Positions 57,975 to 64,000 of a DNA stretch of 64,000 nt are shown piece by piece. Position numbers and translations under genes: made by a program. The notes below the pieces were generated by a model. It did not search any database and was not told the origin of the DNA. It was given only the letters and a program-made list of their open reading frames with translations. The first letter of the stretch is position 1; the number at the start of each line of letters is the position of its first letter. The stretch comes from Hamadaea sp013361475 (lineage in GTDB: Bacteria > Actinomycetota > Actinomycetes > Mycobacteriales > Micromonosporaceae), in contig NZ_JBFAHM010000010.1 of NCBI RefSeq assembly GCF_040654195.1, forward strand, positions 1 to 64,000, written 5' to 3'.

Positions 57975-59144
57975 GTGACGACCACATGGGTTGAACCGAG
58001 CAACACCGCCACCGCGCTTCTCCTGCTCGGCCGGGGCAGCGATCCTGCCTCCGAGCGTGGCGTGGAGTGCCCCGGCGAGCTGCCCCCCGCGAGCGACCCC
58101 GACCTGGTCGCGCGGGCCGAGGCGGCCAAGGCCGCGCTGGGCGACCGGGTCTTCGTCCTCGGCCACCACTACCAGCGCGACGAGGTCATCCAGTTCGCCG
58201 ACGTGACCGGCGACTCGTTCAAGCTCGCCCGCGAGGCCGCCGCCCGGCCCGACGCGGAGTTCATCGTCTTCTGCGGCGTGCACTTCATGGCCGAGTCCGC
58301 CGACATCCTCACCACCGACGCGCAGAAGGTCGTGCTGCCCGACCTCGCCGCCGGGTGCTCGATGGCCGACATGGCCGTGCTGAGCCAGGTCGAGAAGTGC
58401 TGGGACCTGCTGCAGGACCTGGGCATCTCCGAGTCGGTCGTGCCGGTGACCTACATGAACTCGTCGGCCGACATCAAGGGTTTCGTCGGCCGCAACGGTG
58501 GCGTCGTCTGCACCTCCTCCAATGCCAAGCGCGCCCTCGACTGGGCGTACGAGCAGGGCGAGAAGGTGCTCTTCCTGCCGGACCAGCACCTCGGGCGCAA
58601 CACCGCCGTCCTCGAAATGGGCTACAGCCTCGACGACTGCGTCCTCTACGACCCGCACAAGCCGAACGGCGGGCTCACCGAGCAGCAGATCCGGGACGCC
58701 AAGATGATCCTGTGGCGCGGGCACTGTTCGGTGCACGGCCGGTTCACCCTCGACTCCGTCGAGGACGTGCGCGAGCGCGTACCGGGAGTCAACGTGCTGG
58801 TGCACCCTGAGTGCCGCCACGAGGTCGTGACGAACGCCGACTACGTGGGCTCGACCGAGTACATCATCAAGACCATCGAGGCCGCGCCGGCCGGCTCCGC
58901 CTGGGCCGTCGGCACCGAGTTGAACCTCGTCCGGCGGCTCGCGCTGGCCCACCCGGACAAGCAGATCATGTTCCTGGACAAGGCGGTCTGCTACTGCTCG
59001 ACGATGAACCGCATCGACCTGCCCCACCTCGTCTGGGCGCTGGAGGAGCTGGTCGCGGGCCGGGTGCCCAACCAGATCACGGTCGACCCGGAGACCGCGC
59101 ACAACGCCCGGGTCGCCCTCGACCAGATGCTCGCCCTCCCCTAA
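57975..59144 (+). CDS. nadA: Quinolinate synthase A
   Basis: 389 aa. It condenses iminoaspartate with dihydroxyacetone phosphate to quinolinate in NAD synthesis, using a [4Fe-4S] cluster. Substrate motifs LGHHYQRDEVIQFADVTGDS and CGVHFMAESADIL are clear; the cluster cysteines lie in AGCSMADMA, GVVCTSSNA (or nearby) and VCYCSTMNRIDL. GTG 57975 without a strong ribosome site. nadB and nadC are not in the window. Confidence 0.94.
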   Translation: MTTTWVEPSNTATALLLLGRGSDPASERGVECPGELPPASDPDLVARAEAAKAALGDRVFVLGHHYQRDEVIQFADVTGDSFKLAREAAARPDAEFIVFCGVHFMAESADILTTDAQKVVLPDLAAGCSMADMAVLSQVEKCWDLLQDLGISESVVPVTYMNSSADIKGFVGRNGGVVCTSSNAKRALDWAYEQGEKVLFLPDQHLGRNTAVLEMGYSLDDCVLYDPHKPNGGLTEQQIRDAKMILWRGHCSVHGRFTLDSVEDVRERVPGVNVLVHPECRHEVVTNADYVGSTEYIIKTIEAAPAGSAWAVGTELNLVRRLALAHPDKQIMFLDKAVCYCSTMNRIDLPHLVWALEELVAGRVPNQITVDPETAHNARVALDQMLALP

Positions 59145-59577
59145 ACCGCCCACCTTGCCGTTGATCATGGAGTTAACTGTCGTGTCGGGACCGGAAACTC
59201 CATGATCGACGGGCGACGCTTTTCGCCGCCTGTCCGCAATAGACATGAGGCGGATCGAACGATTCCGACTGCGCGCGCAGGGAACATCGGCGGTTCGGAA
59301 AAGGCGCTCGTCAATGTTTCGCCCGCGCCATCTGAACTGCGGTAATCGGCCGACTCCGGGCTGTCACCGAATCGAGGATCGGCAAGGTCCACTCTGGACC
59401 GGAGACGGCCGGGAGAATGCCGAAAGGGACACGGCGCGCAACATTGTCGTTCCAGTGCGTGATCAGTGATTCCGGCTATTCCCGAATCGGCGTGACTCCT
59501 CTGACGCCGACCGATTCCGGGAGTATGCTTCGGCGGTTCGTACGCCCGACCAACTCTTCGCGCCCATGGAGGTCGTG
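59145..59577. other. Intergenic region nadA-murA, with inverted repeat
   Basis: 433 bp. A perfect 12-bp inverted repeat GATCATGGAGTT / AACTCCATGATC at 59163-59207 (21-nt loop) lies soon after the nadA stop and starts like family B. The rest shows no convincing ORF; short frames there have no ribosome site and atypical composition. It should hold the murA promoter, which I cannot place. Confidence 0.55.
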
Positions 59578-60921
59578 TTGTCTGACCTGCTCGTCGTGAC
59601 CGGTGGCACTCCCCTGACCGGCGAAGTCCGGGTCCGGGGCGCGAAGAACCTCGTCTCCAAGGCGATGGTGGCCGCGGTGCTCGGCCACACGCCCAGCCGC
59701 ATGTTCGACGTCCCCCGCATCCGCGACGTCGAGATCGTCCGGGGTCTGCTGGAGTTGCACGGCGTACGCGTCACCGACGGCGACCTCGACGGCGAGCTGA
59801 TCTTCGACCCGTCGAACGTCGAGCGGGCCGGCATCGACGAGATCAACGTGCACGCCGGGTCGAGCCGGATCCCGATCCTGCTCTGCGGCCCGCTGCTGCA
59901 TCGGCTCGGCCACGCGTTCATCCCCGACCTGGGCGGCTGCCACATCGGCCCGCGCCCGATCGACTTCCACCTCGAGGCGCTGCGGCAGTTCGGCGCGATC
60001 GTCGACAAGACGCCGGAGGGGCTGCACCTGTCCGCGCCGAACGGACTTCACGGCATCAAGTTCACCCTCGACTACCCGTCTGTCGGGGCGACCGAGCAGA
60101 TCCTGCTCACCGCCGTCCTCGCGGAGGGCGTGACCGAGCTGGCCAACGCCGCCGTCGAGCCCGAGATCGTCGACCTGATCTGCGTCCTGCAGAAGATGGG
60201 CGCGATCATCAAGGTGCACACCAACCGCGTGATCGAGATCGAGGGCGTACCGCGGCTGACCGGGTTCAGCCACCGGCCGATCCCGGACCGGATCGAGGCG
60301 GCCAGCTGGGCCTCGGCCGCGCTGGCGACCAAGGGCGACATCCTCGTCCGGGGCGCGCGGCAGGCCGACATGATGACCTACCTCAACGTCTTCCGGTCCA
60401 TCGGCGGCAGCTACGAGGTCGACGACGACCCGGTCGCCGGGGGCATCCGGTTCTGGCACCCCGGCGGCGACCTCCGGCCGGTGGTCATCGAGACCGACGT
60501 CCACCCCGGGTTCATGACCGACTGGCAGCAGCCCCTGGTCGTGGCGCTCACCCAGGCCAACGGCCTGTCGGTGGTGCACGAGACGGTCTACGAGAACCGG
60601 TTCGGCTACACCAACGCCCTCAATCAGATGGGCGCCACGATCCAGGTCTACGGCGAGTGCCTCGGCGGCGCCGCCTGCCGCTTCGGCCGCCGTGGCTTCC
60701 GTCACTCGGCGGTCATCGCCGGCCCGGCCAAGCTGCACGCCCACGACCTGGTCATCCCGGACCTGCGGGCCGGGTTCAGCCACCTGATCGCCGCGCTCGC
60801 CGCCGAGGGGACCTCCCGGGTCCACGGCGTCGACTTGATCAACCGGGGCTACGAGGACTTCGAGGCGAAGCTGGCCGGCCTGGGCGCGCGGGCCGAGCGT
60901 CCAGTGACCCAGGCGGCATGA
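59578..60921 (+). CDS. murA: UDP-N-acetylglucosamine 1-carboxyvinyltransferase
   Basis: 447 aa from TTG 59578. It transfers enolpyruvate to UDP-GlcNAc, the first committed step of peptidoglycan synthesis. VVTGGTPLTGEVRVRGAKNL (substrate Lys-Asn), the active-site loop DLGGCHIGPRPIDFHL with the catalytic Cys (fosfomycin target), and EGTSRVHGVDLINRGYEDF near the end. GGAGG stands 5 nt before the TTG; the ATG at 59566 would start before that site. It is followed by DUF3043. Confidence 0.93.
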   Translation: MSDLLVVTGGTPLTGEVRVRGAKNLVSKAMVAAVLGHTPSRMFDVPRIRDVEIVRGLLELHGVRVTDGDLDGELIFDPSNVERAGIDEINVHAGSSRIPILLCGPLLHRLGHAFIPDLGGCHIGPRPIDFHLEALRQFGAIVDKTPEGLHLSAPNGLHGIKFTLDYPSVGATEQILLTAVLAEGVTELANAAVEPEIVDLICVLQKMGAIIKVHTNRVIEIEGVPRLTGFSHRPIPDRIEAASWASAALATKGDILVRGARQADMMTYLNVFRSIGGSYEVDDDPVAGGIRFWHPGGDLRPVVIETDVHPGFMTDWQQPLVVALTQANGLSVVHETVYENRFGYTNALNQMGATIQVYGECLGGAACRFGRRGFRHSAVIAGPAKLHAHDLVIPDLRAGFSHLIAALAAEGTSRVHGVDLINRGYEDFEAKLAGLGARAERPVTQAA

Positions 60922-60952
60922 CGGGCGGCGGGAAAGTCCCGTCCCCGTCGGC

Positions 60953-60964
60953 TACTCTTGTCGC
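60953..60964 (+). promoter_or_regulatory. Predicted leaderless promoter of the DUF3043 gene
   Basis: TACTCT (60953-60958), 6 nt, GTG 60965. Confidence 0.5.
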
Positions 60965-61591
60965 GTGTCTACGCTCTTCCGCCGCAAATCCGCCGACTCC
61001 CCGACCGAATCAGCCGAGGAGTCGGTCACCTCGGTGACCGTTGAGGAGTCTCCGGAGGAGGCGAGTTCGAAGGCGTACACGCCGGGCAAGGGCAAGGCCA
61101 CCCCGAAGCGCACCGACGGCCGCCGCAAGCCGGAACCGCCGCCCGCCAACAAGCGCGAGGCGTACAAGCGGATGAAGGACAAGCAGCGTGCCGAGCGGTC
61201 CGAGGCGATGGCCGGCATGAAGGCGGGTGACGAGCGGTACCTGATGCCCCGGGACAAGGGCCCGGAGCGGCAGCTGGTCCGCGACATCGTCGACTCGCGG
61301 CGGACGATCGGCACCTGGTTCTTCGGCAGCGCCTTCGTCGTGCTGCTCGGCACCGGCACCGGCAACCCGGCCTTCGTCATGTACGCCCAGCTCGTCTGGT
61401 TCGCGATCGCCTTCGCGACGCTGGTCGACACCATCCTGATCTGCCGCAAGGTGAACCGCCTCGTCCGCGAGCGCTTCCCCAAACCGGGGGTCTCGATGCG
61501 GACGCTCTACTTCTACGCGTTCATGCGCGCGATCACCTTCCGGCGGCTGCGGATGCCGCAGGCCCGGAAGAAGTTCGGCGAAGCGATCTGA
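60965..61591 (+). CDS. DUF3043 membrane protein
   Basis: 208 aa. A disordered charged N-terminus (LFRRKSADSPTESAEES, KPEPPPANKREAYKRMKDKQ) is followed by two membrane helices (about residues 118-135 and 140-160). A C-terminal basic part (FMRAITFRRLRMPQARKK) ends it. DUF3043 is an actinobacterial family (Rv2203-like, also near adoK) with no assigned function. A strong terminator follows. Confidence 0.88.
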   Translation: MSTLFRRKSADSPTESAEESVTSVTVEESPEEASSKAYTPGKGKATPKRTDGRRKPEPPPANKREAYKRMKDKQRAERSEAMAGMKAGDERYLMPRDKGPERQLVRDIVDSRRTIGTWFFGSAFVVLLGTGTGNPAFVMYAQLVWFAIAFATLVDTILICRKVNRLVRERFPKPGVSMRTLYFYAFMRAITFRRLRMPQARKKFGEAI

Positions 61592-61599
61592 CGCGAGAA

Positions 61600-61629
61600 C
61601 AAAGCCCGCCTGAGTGCGGGCTTTGTTTT
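61600..61629 (+). terminator. Intrinsic terminator after the DUF3043 gene
   Basis: CAAAGCCCGC pairs with GCGGGCTTTG over a 6-nt loop, then TTTT. The most typical rho-independent terminator in the window. Confidence 0.9.
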
Positions 61630-61645
61630 CGTCCGCCGTGTCAAC

Positions 61646-61658
61646 TAGAGTTGACAGC
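61646..61658 (+). promoter_or_regulatory. Predicted leaderless promoter of the HTH gene
   Basis: TAGAGT (61646-61651), 7 nt, ATG 61659. Confidence 0.5.
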
Positions 61659-61907
61659 ATGAGCGAGACTGATCGCGCAGCCACCGAACGGCTGACCGCG
61701 GCGGCGAGCAGCCCGGACCCGGCCGTCGGCCTACGCGCGGTACGCGCACTGCGCGAACTGGCCGAGCGGCTCGAAGCCGTCCAGGTGCGGCACGCCCGCA
61801 ACCTCGGCTGGACCTGGCAGGAGATCGCCGCCCAGCTCGGGGTGACCCGGCAGGCGGTGCACAAGAAGTTCGGCGGCGGCCGAGGACTGTTCGGGAAGGA
61901 GAAATAG
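61659..61907 (+). CDS. Small helix-turn-helix protein
   Basis: 82 aa. LRELAERLEAVQVRHARNL is a helix, then GWTWQEIAAQLGVTRQAVHKKF is an HTH of the sigma-like/Homeodomain-like type (key residues T-W-x-x-I-x-x-x-L). Only 2 nt separate it from the Clp-N gene, so the two are one operon. It probably binds DNA; the target is not known. A link to protein quality control comes only from its neighbour. Confidence 0.8.
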   Translation: MSETDRAATERLTAAASSPDPAVGLRAVRALRELAERLEAVQVRHARNLGWTWQEIAAQLGVTRQAVHKKFGGGRGLFGKEK

Positions 61908-61909
61908 CG

Positions 61910-62422
61910 ATGCCGTTCCAGAGGTTCCACACCGACGCCCGGCAGGCCGTCGTCCACGCCCAGGAGGCCGCCCGGCAGCTCGGCGCCGGCCAGGTCGGGC
62001 CGGAGCATCTCCTGCTCGGCCTCCTCGACTCCCCCGACGGGGTCGCCCGGCGCATCCTCGCCCGGCACGGACTCACCCGGCTCTCGGCGTACGAGATGAT
62101 TCGACGAAACGGCCTGGACGCGCAGGCGCTGGCCGCCATCGGCATCGACCTCGCGGTCGTGCGCGACAAGCTGGAGGAGGCCTTCGGGCCGGGCGCGCTG
62201 GACGGACCGGGACCGGTACGCGGCCGGCTGGGCTTCGCCCCGGCGGCCAAGAAGGTGCTGGAGCTGAGCCTGCGCGAGGCGATCCGGCTCAAGCACGACC
62301 ACATCAGCGACGGCCACCTGCTGCTGGCGCTGATCCGCGAAGGCGGCACCGCGGTGGACGTCCTGCGATCGGCGAGCATCGACCCCGAGGCCTTGCGCGA
62401 CGAAGTCGTCGCCGCTCTCTAG
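61910..62422 (+). CDS. Stand-alone ClpC/ClpA N-terminal domain protein
   Basis: 170 aa, only the double Clp-N repeat: first repeat FHTDARQAVVHAQEAARQ with LGAGQVGPEHLLLGLLDSP, second AKKVLELSLREAIRLK with HDHISDGHLLLALIREGG. It has no AAA module. Proteins like this can bind substrates or adaptors of ClpC, or compete for them. AAGGAGAAA precedes the ATG. The TAG stop doubles as the first bases of the next gene's -10 box. Confidence 0.85.
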   Translation: MPFQRFHTDARQAVVHAQEAARQLGAGQVGPEHLLLGLLDSPDGVARRILARHGLTRLSAYEMIRRNGLDAQALAAIGIDLAVVRDKLEEAFGPGALDGPGPVRGRLGFAPAAKKVLELSLREAIRLKHDHISDGHLLLALIREGGTAVDVLRSASIDPEALRDEVVAAL

Positions 62423-62431
62423 GCTGGCGAG
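62420..62431 (+). promoter_or_regulatory. Predicted leaderless promoter of the DUF2461 gene
   Basis: TAGGCT (62420-62425), 6 nt, ATG 62432. The TAG is also the stop codon of the preceding gene. Confidence 0.55.
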
Positions 62432-63085
62432 ATGGGGTTCGATGGCTTCCCGGACGAGGCACTGGTCTTCTACGAGGGACTCCTCGCGGACAACTCGAAG
62501 ACCTACTGGACCGAGCACAAGGACGTCTACGAGCGTGCGATCAAGGCGCCCATGAGCGCGCTGATCGAGGAGCTGGGCGACTCATGGGGCGCCGCCAAAG
62601 TATTCCGGCCGTATCGGGACACTCGCTTCTCCGCGGACAAGTCACCCTACAAGACCCACCAGGGCGCGTTCTGCGAAATCCTCGACGGCATCGGATACTA
62701 CGTGCAGATCGACGCCGACGGGCTCACCACCGGCGCCGGATTCCACGCGCACACCCGCGAGCAGACCGCGCGCTACCGGGCCGCCGTCGACTCCCCCGCC
62801 ACCGGCCCCGAACTGGCCACGCTCGTCGCATCCCTGGTGGACAGCGACTTCGAGCTGGCCGGAGACAAGATCAAAACACGACCCCGCGGAGTGCCGGCCG
62901 ACCACCCGCGCCTCGCGCTGATGCGGCACGAATCACTGGTCGCCCTCCGCCACCACGAACCCACGGCGTCTCTGCACACGGCCGCATCGGCCACCGTCGT
63001 ACGCGGAGACTGGCAGGCCCTGAACCCGCTGGTCGAATGGGTGGCTACCCACGTCGGCGCGTTCACCGCGCCACCCCGCCGCTGA
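62432..63085 (+). CDS. DUF2461 family protein (TIGR02453)
   Basis: 217 aa. GFPDEALVFYEGLLADNSKT, FRPYRDTRFSADKSPYKTH and GAFCEILDGIGYYVQIDADG are the conserved family segments. The family is widespread with no known reaction. No signal peptide. It has its own leaderless promoter and is convergent with the MFS gene across a hairpin. Confidence 0.87.
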   Translation: MGFDGFPDEALVFYEGLLADNSKTYWTEHKDVYERAIKAPMSALIEELGDSWGAAKVFRPYRDTRFSADKSPYKTHQGAFCEILDGIGYYVQIDADGLTTGAGFHAHTREQTARYRAAVDSPATGPELATLVASLVDSDFELAGDKIKTRPRGVPADHPRLALMRHESLVALRHHEPTASLHTAASATVVRGDWQALNPLVEWVATHVGAFTAPPRR

Positions 63086-63121
63086 CCTCGTCTCCACACA
63101 CGCGTCACGGGTAAGCCCCGC

Positions 63122-63182
63122 GCGTTATCCCGGATAACGCCGTCTCGATCACTGTGCGAGCCGGCGTTATCCGGGATGACGC
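63122..63182. repeat. Inverted repeat between the DUF2461 and MFS genes
   Basis: 20-nt arms, GCGTTATCCCGGATAACGCC (63122-63141) and GGCGTTATCCGGGATGACGC (63163-63182), with one mismatch. Each arm is itself nearly palindromic (GCGTTATCC-CGGATAACGC). The right arm encodes the last residues and TAA stop of the MFS gene. Confidence 0.75.
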
Positions 63183-64000
63183 GAAGTCTCCCGCGCCCGC
63201 GGGCGCCCGTGGGACGTCGCGAAGGAAGCGGGAGCGACGCCCGCGGAAGCGGGAGCGACGCGCGCGGCGGAGCCGGGAGCGGATGCGCCAGCGGGAGCGG
63301 GGCGCAGGGCGGGCGCGAGCAGCCGCCGGGAGGCGGCGGCGAGCGCCAGCCCGGCGAGCGTGGCGAAGGCGGGCACGGCGAAAGCACCGGAGTATCCGTG
63401 CGCGTCGGCGAGGCGGCCCGCGACGGCGGCTCCGGCGGCGACTCCGGCTACGACGCCGGAGGCGACCAGCGTCATCACCGCCGACGCCCGCCGGGCTGGT
63501 CCGATCGCGCTGGCGAGGGCGTTGACGGCGATGAGGTAGGGCGCGCTGACGACGCCGAGCACGGCCATCGCCACCAGGACGCCGGCCAGCGACGTCCCGA
63601 GCACTGCGAGTGCGATCGCGCCACCGGCGAGGGCCACGGCGGAGGTGGCGTACCGGAAGATCGGCCCCCACCGGGCGGGCAGCCAGGCGGTGGCGACTCC
63701 GGCGGCCGCGCTGCCGACGCCGAGGACCGCGTAGATCAGTCCGGCCGCGCCGGGCAGGCCTGTTTCCTCCGCGTACGCCGTCACGCCGGTCTGGGTGGCG
63801 CCGAACAGGACGCCGATGACGGCCATCGCCGCGACCAGCAACGACACCGCGCCGATCGGGAGGCGGTCGCGGTGATGGAACGCCGCGGCGACGCGTACCG
63901 GTGGGGCTGTCGGGTGCAGCGCGAACGGGACGGCGGCGACCAGCAGGAGCACCGCCGCGATGATCAGCGGCAGTCCGCTCGGTCCGGCCAGCGCGATGAT
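63167..64000 (-). CDS. MFS transporter, C-terminal part (gene runs off the window)
   Basis: The open frame reaches the window edge, so the start is missing; 277 residues are visible. About eight hydrophobic helices are seen (e.g. GLIYAVLGVGSAAAGVATAW, AVMTLVASGVVAGVAAGAAV, ALAGGAIALAVLGTSLAGVL), matching the last half of a 12-helix MFS exporter. The C-terminal tail is low-complexity (RVAPASAGVAPASFATS). Its stop lies in a hairpin repeat. Substrate unknown. Confidence 0.85.
   Translation of the reverse strand: MIALAGPSGLPLIIAAVLLLVAAVPFALHPTAPPVRVAAAFHHRDRLPIGAVSLLVAAMAVIGVLFGATQTGVTAYAEETGLPGAAGLIYAVLGVGSAAAGVATAWLPARWGPIFRYATSAVALAGGAIALAVLGTSLAGVLVAMAVLGVVSAPYLIAVNALASAIGPARRASAVMTLVASGVVAGVAAGAAVAGRLADAHGYSGAFAVPAFATLAGLALAAASRRLLAPALRPAPAGASAPGSAARVAPASAGVAPASFATSHGRPRARETSRHPG

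Noticed and set aside
56802..59246. 814-aa frame opposite nadA and across the glycerate kinase gene
   Set aside because: Low-complexity translation and no domains; nadA and the glycerate kinase account for the region.
59245..59469. Short ORFs in the nadA-murA gap
   Set aside because: No ribosome site, unlikely composition and no recognisable motif.
1..64000. Prophage, insertion sequence, biosynthetic cluster or toxin-antitoxin system
   Set aside because: No integrase, transposase, capsid, polyketide/peptide synthase or toxin-like gene pair was recognised; most genes are core actinobacterial genes.
1..64000. tRNA, rRNA or riboswitch genes
   Set aside because: I looked for acceptor/T-arm patterns and known leader motifs in the gaps and found none I could support.

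Overview
The window is a high-GC (about 70%) chromosomal segment from an actinomycete. Evidence is the GC-rich codon use with GTG and ATG starts, class II DAHP synthase, a PPi-type phosphofructokinase, mannoside transferase PimB', a stand-alone QcrCAB/CtaE/CtaC/CtaF branch and DUF3043. Gene content and gene neighbours strongly suggest a Micromonosporaceae-like organism (inference; no rRNA is present). Much of the gene order recalls the Rv2178c-Rv2205c block of Mycobacterium tuberculosis: aroG, a 3'-5' exoribonuclease, PlsC, SRPBCC, FadD15-type ligase, PimB', DEDDh/GIY-YIG nuclease, TrpD, ctaE-qcrCAB, ctaF/ctaC, adoK, DUF3043, ErpA and glycerate kinase. I see no prophage, plasmid, insertion sequence, CRISPR array, tRNA or rRNA.

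Layout. 0.1-8.6 kb: threonine aldolase and aroG, a secreted sulfatase with a coupled small gene, proC, PPi-pfk, a 3'-5' exoribonuclease and a DUF1028 protein. 8.6-10.2 kb: a truncated phosphotransferase, a Crp/Fnr regulator, then a poor-quality stretch with a 10-N assembly gap. 10.2-19.9 kb: a giant cyclase-ATPase regulator that probably starts at ATT, PlsC, an alpha/beta hydrolase plus flavin monooxygenase operon, and YidC with DUF6412. 20-31.8 kb: an unrecognised Rossmann-like protein, an EEP phosphatase, ROK glucokinase, SRPBCC, acyl-CoA ligase, a two-component system, a HIT protein, an ABC transporter and PimB'. 32-42.4 kb: M48 protease, SDR, NYN protein, DEDDh/GIY-YIG nuclease, an RSH (p)ppGpp enzyme, a NUDIX/nucleotidyltransferase/RAM operon and an alpha/beta hydrolase. 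42.6-51 kb: the respiratory block (qcrB, qcrA, qcrC, ctaE; ctaG-like; trpD; ctaF, ctaC). 51-64 kb: cysteine desulfurase-TusA, adoK, ErpA, a MarR/MFS pair, glycerate kinase, nadA, murA, DUF3043, an HTH/Clp-N pair, DUF2461 and the 3' end of an MFS gene.

The most unusual signals are non-coding. A family of five near-identical long hairpins (A) sits at gene 3' ends, and two of them carry short tandem arrays built from the hairpin's own edge. A second family (B) of dispersed elements starts GATCATGAAC and is about 83 bp when complete. Several other long inverted repeats lie between genes; in two places a repeat supplies the last codons and stop of a gene. About nineteen genes show a TANNNT -10 box only 6-7 nt before the start codon, which predicts leaderless transcription on a large scale. 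A motif related to GTACGC recurs throughout the coding sequence and seems to explain most use of the rare valine codon GTA.
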